Source: an uncultured bacterium
Lineage (GTDB): Bacteria; Cyanobacteriota; Vampirovibrionia; Obscuribacterales; Obscuribacteraceae
Direction of reading: 5' to 3'
NCBI GenBank assembly: GCA_913063055.1
Contig: CAJXZK010000007.1
Span: 1-42,423, forward strand
Length of the DNA: 42,423 bases
Part shown: positions 7,668 to 16,461 of the stretch, in pieces
Layout: the number at the start of each line of letters is the position of its first letter
Numbering within the stretch: position 1 is the first letter of the stretch
The notes under the pieces: generated by a model
What the model was told of the DNA's origin: nothing
What the model saw: only the letters and a program-made list of their open reading frames with translations
Databases searched by the model: none
Made by a program: the position numbers and the translations under genes

Positions 7668-7783
7668 TGACGCTCCTGGGTATCACAAAATCCATTCACT
7701 TGATGGGTTTCAAGACCGACTCTGGAGCGACGCACTCTCGTATGCAGATTTCGGAACGCAGCAATAAGTAAGAGGTCAGGACG

Positions 7784-9454
7784 TTGAGCATCGGCTCCTT
7801 TGTTTTCATGTTGCACAGTCACCTTCCCTTCTACCGCAAGGCCGGTATGTGGCCCTTCGGTGAAGAAAGCGTTTATGAATGTATGGCAGAGACCTACATT
7901 CCTCTCTTGAACGCTATCGACGACCTCTTGCAAGAAGGTATCAAAGCAAAACTGACCATCGGTCTCACTCCTGTGCTCTGCGAGCAATTAGCCGATGAGC
8001 ACTTAAAACAAGGCTTCGAGAAGTTTCTCAGCCTGCGTATCAAAGCAGCTAAAGCCGACGAAGCAAAGTATGCAAGTTTTGGCGCCAGCCCAAACCCTGA
8101 AAATCATCATCTAGCAAAATTCTATTTAGATTGGTTTACCGCCATTCAACGCGACTTTGCTGACCGCTGGAAACGCGACTTAATTGGCGGCTTCAAACGT
8201 CTGCAGGACGCAGGTGCCATCGAAATTACAACTTCAGCTGCCACCCACTGTTTCTCACCATTGTTGAGCGAAGATGTTTCAATTTTGGCGCAGTACAAAA
8301 CCGGTGTGGCCAATTACAAAAAACACTTTGGCAAAGATCCTAACGGATTTTGGCTCCCAGAATGCGCCTACAGACCAGCTCAAGGCGAACGTGCCGGTAT
8401 AGAAAAATGGTTGTTCGAAGCTGGTTTGAAATATTTCTTCACCGAATCATTCGTTATTAAGGGTGGCCAAACAGCTGAAGTACGCCGCGTAGTCGGTCCT
8501 TACGGCTCAGTAGAATATGTACCATCTAAACAAAATGGCAACACTGGTTTAGATACATTCGAAGCCTTCTGGCTGAAAGAGTATCCAATTGCCGTGATGG
8601 GTCGTCACGAACAAGCTGGCTACCAAGTTTGGTCTGCCGACCAAGGTTATCCAGGAGATGGCAACTATCGCGAGTTCCACAAAAAAGATGATACTTCCGG
8701 CTTGCACTTCTGGAAGCTTACTTCTAAAAGTACAGACCTGGGCGACAAAGAGCTTTACAACCCAGAAGCTGCTGCTAATCGCATTAAAGAGAATGCCGAT
8801 CACTATGTCGGCTTCCTCCAAGGTTGCTTGACCGAACATCTAAAAACCACCGGCCGCCCCGGCCTGGTAATGGTTTCATTTGATACCGAACTATTTGGTC
8901 ACTGGTGGTTTGAAGGCGTAACCTGGCTGAAAGAAGTTATTCGCCGTTTGAAAAACTACACTGCTATCGACATGCAGACTGCTACTGAGTATTTGACAGC
9001 CACACCGCCAGAAAAAACTATCAATCTGCCTGAGTCTTCTTGGGGCTCTGGTGGCCACTATCAAGTTTGGCTCAACAACGATACTGAATTCATGTGGCCG
9101 CAAATTCATCAAGCGGAAAAACAGATGAAAGAAGTGATGGAGCTGGTCAAAGCCTCACCAAACGATGCTGCCCTGCACAAAGCAGCAGAACAGTTGGCCC
9201 GTGAGCTCTTACTGCTTTCATCAAGCGACTGGCCTTTCTTGGTCACCACTGGACAAGCTAAAGACTATGCTATCGAGCGTTTTGATGGACACGTTGAGCG
9301 CTTCAACAAGCTCTACAACATGATCAAGAGCGGCCATATTCAGTTCAACGAAATTGCCGCAATTGCCGATATCGACAACTGCTTTGCTGAACTCAATCTT
9401 GCCAACTTTCGCTTAGAAGAAAGCGAACTTGCCTCAGGCAGCAAAAGCAAATAA
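7784..9454 (+). CDS. GH57 family 1,4-alpha-glucan branching enzyme
   Basis: A 556-residue glycoside hydrolase family 57 protein that probably introduces alpha-1,6 branches in glycogen. It shows the family motifs HSHLPF (residues 11-16), GFWLPECAYRP with the predicted nucleophile Glu193, and SFDTELFGHWWFEG with the predicted acid Asp367. The C-terminal DUF1957-type helical domain (HYQVWLNNDTEFMWPQIHQA, then LLLLSSSDWPFLVTTGQAKD) is typical of the branching enzymes in this family. I chose the TTG at 7784: GAGGT lies about 8 nt upstream, and MSIGSFVFMLHSHLPF matches the conserved N-terminus. Pyruvate kinase follows after 24 nt, probably in one transcript. Amylase or transferase activity is the main alternative. 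Confidence 0.87.
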   Translation: MSIGSFVFMLHSHLPFYRKAGMWPFGEESVYECMAETYIPLLNAIDDLLQEGIKAKLTIGLTPVLCEQLADEHLKQGFEKFLSLRIKAAKADEAKYASFGASPNPENHHLAKFYLDWFTAIQRDFADRWKRDLIGGFKRLQDAGAIEITTSAATHCFSPLLSEDVSILAQYKTGVANYKKHFGKDPNGFWLPECAYRPAQGERAGIEKWLFEAGLKYFFTESFVIKGGQTAEVRRVVGPYGSVEYVPSKQNGNTGLDTFEAFWLKEYPIAVMGRHEQAGYQVWSADQGYPGDGNYREFHKKDDTSGLHFWKLTSKSTDLGDKELYNPEAAANRIKENADHYVGFLQGCLTEHLKTTGRPGLVMVSFDTELFGHWWFEGVTWLKEVIRRLKNYTAIDMQTATEYLTATPPEKTINLPESSWGSGGHYQVWLNNDTEFMWPQIHQAEKQMKEVMELVKASPNDAALHKAAEQLARELLLLSSSDWPFLVTTGQAKDYAIERFDGHVERFNKLYNMIKSGHIQFNEIAAIADIDNCFAELNLANFRLEESELASGSKSK

Positions 9455-9478
9455 ACCTCTCAATTTAGAAGAAACCAA

Positions 9479-10990
9479 ATGAATAATCTTCAAGACTCGC
9501 CAGCGCGAGCAACTGATAGCACAAGGAAGCCGCGTTCTATGAAGGACACTCGCACCAAAATTATTGCTACCATCGGACCTGCTTGTCGGCAGCCTGAAGT
9601 ACTAGCTGAAATGATCAAGGCTGGTATGGATGTGGCACGAATCAACTGTTCGCACTCTACTCCTGAATTCATAGAGTCGGTAGTTGCTGACGTTCGCGAA
9701 ATCAGCGCAAGATTAGACATGCCAGTGGGCATACTACTAGACCTCTCTGGTCCGAAAATTCGCACCCGCAAATTGACCGGCGATCTGCCAGTCAAGCTGG
9801 AGAAAGGCAAACTCTTTACCCTCACAAGCCGCAAACTTGAAGGCACAGTAGAAATTGTCAGCACCAACTATGAGCCTTTGGCACGCGAAGTAAAACCGCA
9901 AGACACAATTTTGCTTGATGATGGCTTAATCGAATTGCGCGTTGTCGAAACCAATGAAACCGATGCTATCTGCGAGATCATCATGGGTGGCGTTCTGAAA
10001 AATCACCAGGGTATTAATATTCCTGGCGTCCGACTGTCTATTCCAGCCCTGACTGAAAAAGACAAAGAAGACCTGAAAGTTGGTCTCAAATGCGAAGTTG
10101 ATTTTGTCGCGCTCTCATTTGTACGCGACGCTCAAGACATTGTTGACTTGAGAGAGCAAATTGGCGACCACTGGCCACCGGTAATGATTATTGCCAAACT
10201 AGAAAAGCCAGAAGCAGTAGATCATTTAGAAGAAATTTTAGCCGTCACCGATGGTGTCATGGTGGCAAGAGGCGACCTGGGCGTCGAGCTGCCACCAGAA
10301 ATGGTTCCACCAGCTCAAAAACTAATCATCAGACGGGCAAACGCGCACGGCAAGCCCTGCATCACAGCTACTCAGATGCTTGATTCGATGGCCAACAATC
10401 CTAGACCAACTCGGGCAGAAGCTTCCGACGTTGCTAACGCAATCTTCGACGGTACCGATGCCGTAATGCTTTCAGAAGAAAGTGCCATGGGTGACTATCC
10501 TGTCGAAACAGTAACGATGATGGATCGCATTGCATCAGCAGCAGAAGCCAGCCAAGACCGCTCTAAGCTACACGAACACGAGCTTGGTTCTTCCGCCCAC
10601 GCTATTGCCCACGCCGCTTGCGCCATGGCTGTGGACATGAATGCTCGAGTGATTGCTACTTTCACAAAGTCAGGCTCCACGGCCAGACTAATTTCACAGT
10701 TCAAGCCACCATGCCCAATTATTGCTCTGACCCAACAAACTCACGTCTACCGTCAACTGACACTCACCTGGGGCACCACTCCAGTGATGCTGACTGAAGT
10801 TTCTGATTCAGAGTCAACCATGGCCCTTGTGGAAGAAACCTTGTTGAAGCGCAATTATGTCTCGGCCGGTGACACCATTGTCATCACCGGTGGTTTGCCA
10901 ATTGCAGCCCGCGGCCCAGCCAACTTTGTCAAACTTTCCACAGTTTCACCAAGAACCCAAGCAAGCTTCTGGCAGCTCAAAGGCATCTAA
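9479..10990 (+). CDS. pyk: Pyruvate kinase
   Basis: A 503-residue enzyme converting phosphoenolpyruvate and ADP to pyruvate and ATP. Visible motifs are TKIIATIGPA, ARINCSHS, LLDLSGPKIRTRKL, the catalytic lysine region MIIAKLEKPEAV, ARGDLGVELPPE and the substrate loop CITATQMLDSM, then PTRAEASDVANAIFDGTDAV and MLSEESAMGDYP. The C-terminal regulatory domain (from about 365) is complete. The first 20 residues are an extra polar extension. The ATG at 9479 has AGAAG upstream; Met21 at 9539 would also fit the family but has no ribosome site. It lies downstream of the GH57 gene and convergent with sufR, with 18 bp between stops and no visible terminator. Confidence 0.96.
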   Translation: MNNLQDSPARATDSTRKPRSMKDTRTKIIATIGPACRQPEVLAEMIKAGMDVARINCSHSTPEFIESVVADVREISARLDMPVGILLDLSGPKIRTRKLTGDLPVKLEKGKLFTLTSRKLEGTVEIVSTNYEPLAREVKPQDTILLDDGLIELRVVETNETDAICEIIMGGVLKNHQGINIPGVRLSIPALTEKDKEDLKVGLKCEVDFVALSFVRDAQDIVDLREQIGDHWPPVMIIAKLEKPEAVDHLEEILAVTDGVMVARGDLGVELPPEMVPPAQKLIIRRANAHGKPCITATQMLDSMANNPRPTRAEASDVANAIFDGTDAVMLSEESAMGDYPVETVTMMDRIASAAEASQDRSKLHEHELGSSAHAIAHAACAMAVDMNARVIATFTKSGSTARLISQFKPPCPIIALTQQTHVYRQLTLTWGTTPVMLTEVSDSESTMALVEETLLKRNYVSAGDTIVITGGLPIAARGPANFVKLSTVSPRTQASFWQLKGI

Positions 10991-11008
10991 GCCTAAGTAA
11001 TACAGAGG

Positions 11009-11731
11009 CTACTGCGAATCAGAAGCTAACTCTTGGTTTAGTTCTTGGTTTAGTTCTTGGTTTAGTTCTTGGTTTAGCTCTTGGGGCTGCTCATTAGCAT
11101 GCACCAGGTAAGCACAAAGCGGGTCGTCACGCAGAATATACTTTTCGCGTGTCACTTTAACGCCGAGCAAAGCCTGCATCATCTGCGGCTCCATCAAACA
11201 CAACTGGCGAAATTGATTGGCTAAGTCGTGCACGGCGCAGTGGCGCTGGTAAATGATGAAGTTACCATCGGGCAGTCCTTCCCATTCAGTCATATAGCCA
11301 TCTTCCGAGAAGATCTTAGCCACTTCCTCAACTCGCTGCGCCAATGATTTGTCGTTAACTCGGGCCTTCAAGCGCTCTATGCGCTTCTTGTTGCGAATGG
11401 AAAGCAGCTCCATCACACCTTTGTGACCCGCTTGCTCATAAACCGCATCGAGCAAATCAACGGCCAGAGTAGAACCCCCCGAGGGAAATAGTGATTCGGC
11501 CTTATCAGTGAGCTTGTATTTATAGGTAGGCCGACCTCGAGTTTGGCGTTCAATACGCGATTCAATCAAGCCATCTTTCTGCAGCCCGGTGAGATGGCGT
11601 CTTACAGCCATAGAAGTAATACCGAGCACACTACAGAGATCGCCCACCGTCAGTTCGCCCTGGCGCTTGAGGTGAAGCACGATTGCTTCTTGAGTTTTCT
11701 CGGGTATCTCGCCTAAAGGCTGTGTGATCAT
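11009..11731 (-). CDS. sufR: SufR-type iron-sulfur cluster transcriptional repressor
   Basis: A 240-residue DeoR/ArsR-like winged-helix regulator. The DNA-binding part is at about residues 12-75 (LTVGDLCSVLGITSMAVRRH as the helix-turn-helix). Cys165, Cys178 and Cys206 have separations of 13 and 28, identical to the C164/C177/C205 cluster ligands I recall for Synechocystis SufR. In that family a [4Fe-4S] cluster tunes repression of the suf operon. The gene is divergent from sufC across a 501-bp spacer, the classic arrangement. The C-terminus carries ELNQ repeats encoded by a 12-bp tandem repeat, which is unusual. Start is the ATG at 11731, with a weak ribosome site. Confidence 0.9.
   Translation of the reverse strand: MITQPLGEIPEKTQEAIVLHLKRQGELTVGDLCSVLGITSMAVRRHLTGLQKDGLIESRIERQTRGRPTYKYKLTDKAESLFPSGGSTLAVDLLDAVYEQAGHKGVMELLSIRNKKRIERLKARVNDKSLAQRVEEVAKIFSEDGYMTEWEGLPDGNFIIYQRHCAVHDLANQFRQLCLMEPQMMQALLGVKVTREKYILRDDPLCAYLVHANEQPQELNQELNQELNQELNQELASDSQ
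11031..11078. repeat. 12-bp tandem repeat (4 units) in the 3' end of sufR
   Basis: Four head-to-tail copies of TCTTGGTTTAGT (the last ends in C), followed by a partial fifth, encode repeated ELNQ on the minus strand. The unit is a multiple of three, so copy-number changes would keep the frame. Confidence 0.95.
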
Positions 11732-12232
11732 TTATTGCTGTCTCAAATTTTGTTAGGCAGGTTTTATCGGGCTGAAATAGGTAACTTGGTCAAAGTTTGC
11801 CGATTGGGCGAAAGTGGCCACAGTTTTGCCTTGAGCCGTGCCAATCATTTTGCGGGAAATTCTTGCCTATGTTTCCATTGTCACTCAAATTGACCAAATC
11901 TACCACCGGGTATGACCCGAAAAATTAAGAGCTTGAAGCCCCAAACCCTATATCTGTCGATATCCCGAAAAGGATTATAAATAATCTGAGCCGAGTTAGT
12001 CGATTTTTGATACTATTTTATCTATAAAGTGCCATGTTGCGAACGTTGCAAACTTTTAAGGGAAGTTCCCAAGGGAAACTATCTATAAAAGGGATATGAT
12101 TCAGAGGCAACCAGAATTGGGTCAAAGCAATTGTCTGGCGAAGCAAAAGAGATTTTTTCCAGCACGAAAGCACTAAAAAAAAGATCGCAACCTAGAAATT
12201 TTGACCAGTAGCAAAAAGAGGCAAACCGGAAG
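11732..12232. promoter_or_regulatory. sufR-sufC divergent intergenic region
   Basis: This 501-bp stretch has no convincing gene. It holds several inverted repeats: CGGGT-ATG-ACCCG at 11907-11919, ATATC-tgtc-GATAT at 11950-11963, and the overlapping pair GGGAA-G-TTCCC (12060-12070) and TTCCC-AA-GGGAA (12066-12077). TATCTATAAA occurs twice, at 12019-12028 and 12080-12089. TATGAT at 12095-12100 could be a -10 element. These are candidate promoter and SufR-operator elements; I cannot assign which is which. Confidence 0.6.
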
Positions 12233-13111
12233 ATGACTTCCCCAAACACCAACAAAAGTACAGGCTCAAACTCTGATTCGAGCGCCATTCCTTTGCTCGA
12301 GATCGTTGACTTGCACGTCAACGTTGAAGACAAAGAGATTCTCAAAGGTGTGAACCTGACTATCAATGCTGGCGAAATTCACGCCATCATGGGTCGTAAC
12401 GGTTCTGGCAAGTCGACCCTGTCCTACGCCCTGATGGGCCACCCACGCTATAAAGTGACCTCGGGCAAGATGCTCTACAAAGGTCAAGAAATTTCGGAGA
12501 TGAGCCCAGATCAACGGGCCAAGCTCGGTCTAGCTCTAGCCTTCCAATACCCAGTATCAATTCCTGGTGTCTCAGTTTCGAACTTCTTGAGAAAAACAGT
12601 AAACGCCGTTCGCGGTCGCGATATTCCGGTCAAAGAATTTCGCCTTGAACTAAAAGCTTTGATGGCTAAACTTGGCGTCAAAGACGAGTTTCTCTCTCGT
12701 TATGTCAACGACGGCTTCTCTGGCGGTGAGAAAAAGCGTCTGGAGATTCTTCAACTCTCAATGCTCAATCCGTCCCTGGCTATTCTTGACGAAACCGATT
12801 CAGGTCTAGACATCGACGCTCTCAAAACAGTTTCAGAGGGTGTAAACGCCCTCAGTAAAGCTGATACAGCAATCTTGCTGATCACCCACTATCAGCGCAT
12901 GCTCAATTATGTTCAGCCTCAATTCGTGCACGTCTTCCAAGACGGCAAGATTGTTGCTTCCGGCGGCAGTGAACTAGCTCTCGAGCTAGAAGACCGTGGT
13001 TATGAATGGGTTACTTCGGAGATGCAACCAACTCCGGGAACTGGCCCCAACGCGACAAAGACTTCTAGTTCAAGTTCAAGCTCAAGCCCTGCAGTCGTAG
13101 GCGCTAAGTAA
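12233..13111 (+). CDS. sufC: SUF Fe-S assembly ATPase SufC
   Basis: A 292-residue ABC-type ATPase that works with SufB and SufD as the Fe-S scaffold complex. It has Walker A GRNGSGKS (about residues 54-61), the Q-loop [12 protein letters not shown], signature [10 protein letters not shown], Walker [13 protein letters not shown] and the H-switch [10 protein letters not shown]. About 20 extra residues at the N-terminus and a 30-residue Pro/Thr/Ser-rich tail (a run of eight serines) make it longer than the usual 250. It is the first gene of the seven-gene suf operon and divergent from sufR. The ATG at 12233 follows CCGGAAG directly, so initiation may be weak. Confidence 0.97.
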   Translation: MTSPNTNKSTGSNSDSSAIPLLEIVDLHVNVEDKEILKGVNLTINAGEIHAIMGRNGSGKSTLSYALMGHPRYKVTSGKMLYKGQEISEMSPDQRAKLGLALAFQYPVSIPGVSVSNFLRKTVNAVRGRDIPVKEFRLELKALMAKLGVKDEFLSRYVNDGFSGGEKKRLEILQLSMLNPSLAILDETDSGLDIDALKTVSEGVNALSKADTAILLITHYQRMLNYVQPQFVHVFQDGKIVASGGSELALELEDRGYEWVTSEMQPTPGTGPNATKTSSSSSSSSPAVVGAK

Positions 13112-13134
13112 TTAAGATGGTTAAGGAGGCAATT

Positions 13135-14610
13135 ATGTCGGCAGAACTAGCCCCAGCCCTAAACAACAAAGGGTTGCCAGAAAGCGCTAAACCAGAGCTC
13201 AATAAAAGTGCAGGTCTGGAAGGGATCGGCAACGACTACAAGTATGGCTTCTCTGATAAAGAAGACTATATTTTCAAGTCAGGCCGCGGTCTAACCCGCG
13301 AAATTGTCGAAAAAATTTCAGCGATGAAAAACGAGCCCGAGTGGATGCTCAAGTTCCGCTTACGCGCTCTCGATATCTTCAACAAAAAGCCAATGCCTAC
13401 CTGGGGCAACTGTGGCCTGCTCAATGATATCGACTTCGAAAACATCTTCTATTACATCAAACCATCACAAAAGCAAGAAACTGACTGGGACGAAGTGCCA
13501 GAAGGTATCAAGAATACTTTTGATCGTTTAGGCATCCCTGAAGCCGAGCGCAAATTCTTAGCCGGCGTCACTGCTCAATATGAATCAGAAGTGGTCTACC
13601 ACTCCATTCGCGAAGACCTGGAAAAACAAGGGGTACTCTTCCTCGACATGGACTCAGGCCTGAGACTGCACGAAGACATTGTGCGCGAACACTTCGCCAC
13701 CGTAATTCCTGCTGCCGACAACAAGTTCTCGGCTCTCAACTCGGCCGTATGGTCAGGTGGAAGTTTCATCTGGGTGCCACCAGGCGTCAAAATTGAAATT
13801 CCATTGCAAGCCTATTTCAGAATCAATGCTGAAAATATGGGGCAGTTCGAGCGCACACTAATCATTGCTGAGCCTGGCTCTTTCGTGCACTACATCGAAG
13901 GATGTACCGCGCCGACTTATTCAACCGATTCACTGCACTCAGCTGTAGTTGAGCTAATTGCCAAACCAGGCGCTCACATTCGCTACACCACCATTCAAAA
14001 CTGGTCTAAAAACGTATACAACCTGGTCACCAAAAGAGCAGTTGCCCACGAAGATGCCAAAGTTGAATGGGTAGACGGAAACCTCGGCTCCAAGCTGACC
14101 ATGAAGTATCCAGCCATTTACTTGCTGGGCGAACGGGCTCATGGCGAAGTACTTTCGATTGCCTTTGCTGGCGAAGATCAACACCAAGATGCTGGTGCAA
14201 AAATCATCCACGCTGCCAAAAACACAACCTCGATGATTATCTCCAAGTCTATTTGCAAAAATGGCGGACGTACTTCTTATCGTGGTTTGATCAAGGTTTA
14301 TCCGAAGGCCACCGGGGTTAAATCATCTGTCAAGTGCGACGCTCTATTGCTCGACGACAAATCAAGATCAGATACATATCCAACCATGGAAATTGACGAG
14401 AAAGACGTCAACATCGAGCACGAAGCCACCGTATCAAAAGTAGGCGAAGAGCAACTCTTCTACCTGATGAGCCGTGGCCTCAACCAAGATGAAGCAACGG
14501 CGATGATTGTAAATGGCTTCTTTGAGCCATTCACAAAAGAGTTGCCCCTTGAGTATGCCGTAGAGTTGAATCGTTTGATTCAGCTCGAAATGGAAGGATC
14601 TGTCGGTTAA
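13135..14610 (+). CDS. sufB: SUF Fe-S scaffold protein SufB
   Basis: A 491-residue scaffold subunit that carries the nascent Fe-S cluster. It shows the conserved SufB segments [20 protein letters not shown], then [74 protein letters not shown] and [17 protein letters not shown] chose the ATG at 13135 because AAGGAGG lies 5 nt upstream, an almost perfect ribosome site; the frame opens 18 nt earlier. It is 24 nt downstream of sufC. An intercistronic hairpin follows the gene. Length and motifs are normal for cyanobacterial-type SufB. Confidence 0.97.
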   Translation: MSAELAPALNNKGLPESAKPELNKSAGLEGIGNDYKYGFSDKEDYIFKSGRGLTREIVEKISAMKNEPEWMLKFRLRALDIFNKKPMPTWGNCGLLNDIDFENIFYYIKPSQKQETDWDEVPEGIKNTFDRLGIPEAERKFLAGVTAQYESEVVYHSIREDLEKQGVLFLDMDSGLRLHEDIVREHFATVIPAADNKFSALNSAVWSGGSFIWVPPGVKIEIPLQAYFRINAENMGQFERTLIIAEPGSFVHYIEGCTAPTYSTDSLHSAVVELIAKPGAHIRYTTIQNWSKNVYNLVTKRAVAHEDAKVEWVDGNLGSKLTMKYPAIYLLGERAHGEVLSIAFAGEDQHQDAGAKIIHAAKNTTSMIISKSICKNGGRTSYRGLIKVYPKATGVKSSVKCDALLLDDKSRSDTYPTMEIDEKDVNIEHEATVSKVGEEQLFYLMSRGLNQDEATAMIVNGFFEPFTKELPLEYAVELNRLIQLEMEGSVG

Positions 14611-14642
14611 GAAGTAGAAGGTTCGAGTAAGGGCTTTCAAAA

Positions 14643-14672
14643 GTGTCAGAAACTTTGAAGAAAATCTGACAC
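14643..14672 (+). promoter_or_regulatory. Intercistronic hairpin between sufB and sufD
   Basis: GTGTCAGA (14643-14650) and TCTGACAC (14665-14672) form a perfect 8-bp stem with a 14-nt A-rich loop, in the 109-nt gap between sufB and sufD. There is no T-run after it, so it is more likely an mRNA processing or stability element than a terminator. Confidence 0.6.
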
Positions 14673-14719
14673 AACAAATCCAAAAGAAAAGACCTAACAG
14701 TAAGCGCAAGCGAACAAAA

Positions 14720-16102
14720 ATGAAGATGGAGATGGAAACAGTCATGGCGGAGTTGAAGTTAGCCAACACCATAGCAAAAGAACGGGTAGCCGATCTTGCT
14801 CAGAGAAATGGCGAACCAAGCTGGTTGCAAGACTCAAGAAATGCAGCCTGGGAAATTTATTTCCAGAGCCCCATGCCGACCACTCGTGATGATGATTGGC
14901 GCAAAACTGAAATCGACAATCTGGATCTCTCCACCTTCATTACGGTTGATCCACTGAAAAACAAAGCCACTAAAGCTCCAGCAATGGAAATCTTGCAGTC
15001 GGCTTTAGCCAAACTAGGCGAACCAGCTGGCCTGTTCGTAGATGACTACGAAAGCCAAACTCAATTCGCCACGATCAATCCTGAGTTAGCTAAACAAGGC
15101 GTGATTTTCTTACCTCTAACTGAAGCAATAGAAAAGCATCCAGACCTGGTCAAGAAAATATTTGAAACCGGTAAGCCTCTAGCTTCTGATGACAAATTTA
15201 CCTTGATGAACAAGGCCCTCTTCAACAGTGGCCTTCTGCTTTACGTTCCTAAGAACGTAGTAGTGGATGGACCTTTCGTCAGCGCCGTCAATTTGCCTGT
15301 AGGCCCAACTGGTCAGGCAGTATTTCCACGGGTAGTGGTTGTGGCTGAAGCCAATAGCCATGTCACCGTGGTCAGCGCCTTCGCCAATACTGAGGCAGAG
15401 GCTACAGACAAGTCAGTAACTGGCACAACTCTTTCTAACTCGTTCTTCGAAATAACAGTGGGCCAGGGAGCCAAAGTAACGGTTATGGCCGTAGACAAGC
15501 TCTCCAACTCTGTATTTGCCGTGAGCCGCGTCCGCACCCACATTCACAAAGATGGTGTTTTCAACCTCACCACGGCTGGATTGGGCGGCAAGCAAATCAA
15601 GTCGGACATCGAAACAATTATGGTCGAGCCTGGCTCACATAGTGATATTCGCGGTGTTGTTCTCGGCGATGGTTCAGAGCACTTCTCTTATAACACCATC
15701 CAAGAGCACACCTGCCCTGATACCACATCTAATATCAACTTCCGAGTGGCCTTAAAAGACACTTCTTCATCGGTCTACCAAGGCATCGTCAAAGTAGACA
15801 AGATTGCCCAGCGTACAAACGCTTTTCAATCGAACAAAAACCTCTTGCTTGGTACTGAAGCTAGAGCCGATTCTATTCCACGCCTAGAGATTCTCGCAGA
15901 CGACGTCAAATGCTCACACGGAGCCACCGTTGGCCCGGTAGACAAAGAGCAACTATTCTATTTGAATTGTCGCGGCCTCAATCTAAAAGAAGCAGAAGAA
16001 CTGATTGTCCGAGGATTCTTTGTCCAGATTCTCGATGACATCGAAATCAAGGGAGCCGCAGACTGGGTCGGTGATCTGGTAGCGGATAAAATCTACAAAT
16101 GA
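14720..16102 (+). CDS. sufD: SUF Fe-S assembly protein SufD
   Basis: A 460-residue paralogue of SufB that forms the SufBCD complex and helps iron entry. Typical features are the N-terminal helical region with NAAWEIYFQSPMPTTRDDDW, the beta-helix core with repeated hydrophobic strands, and the C-terminal EILADDVKCSHGATVGPVDK, then EQLFYLNCRGL, conserved in SufB/SufD. Several in-frame ATGs occur at the start (14720, 14726, 14732, 14744) and none has an ideal ribosome site; the last (MAELKLANTI) is a good alternative. The stop overlaps the start of the Rieske gene (ATGA at 16099-16102), so the two are translationally coupled. Confidence 0.94.
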   Translation: MKMEMETVMAELKLANTIAKERVADLAQRNGEPSWLQDSRNAAWEIYFQSPMPTTRDDDWRKTEIDNLDLSTFITVDPLKNKATKAPAMEILQSALAKLGEPAGLFVDDYESQTQFATINPELAKQGVIFLPLTEAIEKHPDLVKKIFETGKPLASDDKFTLMNKALFNSGLLLYVPKNVVVDGPFVSAVNLPVGPTGQAVFPRVVVVAEANSHVTVVSAFANTEAEATDKSVTGTTLSNSFFEITVGQGAKVTVMAVDKLSNSVFAVSRVRTHIHKDGVFNLTTAGLGGKQIKSDIETIMVEPGSHSDIRGVVLGDGSEHFSYNTIQEHTCPDTTSNINFRVALKDTSSSVYQGIVKVDKIAQRTNAFQSNKNLLLGTEARADSIPRLEILADDVKCSHGATVGPVDKEQLFYLNCRGLNLKEAEELIVRGFFVQILDDIEIKGAADWVGDLVADKIYK

Positions 16103-16434
16103 GCAATTCTGGTTTTATTAGAGTCGCTCAAATAACTGATGTCAAAGAAGGTACAGCAAAAGTATTTACGGTTGGAGAAGTGCGCATCGCCCTCTGCAAC
16201 GTCGAAGAAAAATTCTACGCCATAGCCGATATCTGCACCCACGACGGTGGACCTCTCGGTGAAGGTGAATTGGTCGACTGTCAAATTGAATGCCCTCGCC
16301 ACGGCGCCCGCTTCGATGTGCGCACAGGCAAAGCCTTATGCTTACCGGCAGTAATCAATGTCCCGACTTATCCAGTGGAAGTGAGAGACAGCGAAGTATT
16401 CGTCAATTGCCACCCGGCCGCGGTGGGTTCGTAG
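16099..16434 (+). CDS. Rieske-type [2Fe-2S] ferredoxin in the suf operon
   Basis: A 111-residue soluble Rieske protein. The cluster-binding motifs are C46-T-H48 and C65-PR-H68, with the HGARFDVRTG segment characteristic of NirD/dioxygenase-type ferredoxins. There is no signal peptide or membrane helix, so it is cytoplasmic. Its position between sufD and sufS, with a 4-nt overlap with sufD, indicates co-translation with the assembly machinery. It may supply electrons for cluster assembly or persulfide reduction, or be a dedicated client; this is inference. Extra cysteines (C33, C61, C81, C104) are also present. Confidence 0.93.
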   Translation: MSNSGFIRVAQITDVKEGTAKVFTVGEVRIALCNVEEKFYAIADICTHDGGPLGEGELVDCQIECPRHGARFDVRTGKALCLPAVINVPTYPVEVRDSEVFVNCHPAAVGS

Positions 16435-16461
16435 TTTAGATATAGAGAAGCAAGAAAAGCC

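Noticed and set aside
7574-7987. 137-residue minus-strand open frame before the GH57 gene
   Set aside because: It overlaps the conserved GH57 N-terminus (HSHLPF) and contains no recognisable domain.
8549-8839. Minus-strand open frame inside the GH57 gene
   Set aside because: It is antisense to conserved catalytic-domain sequence and has no supporting ribosome site or motif.
11031-11078. CRISPR-like array
   Set aside because: The units are contiguous 12-bp repeats without spacers and are in frame in sufR; no cas genes are present.
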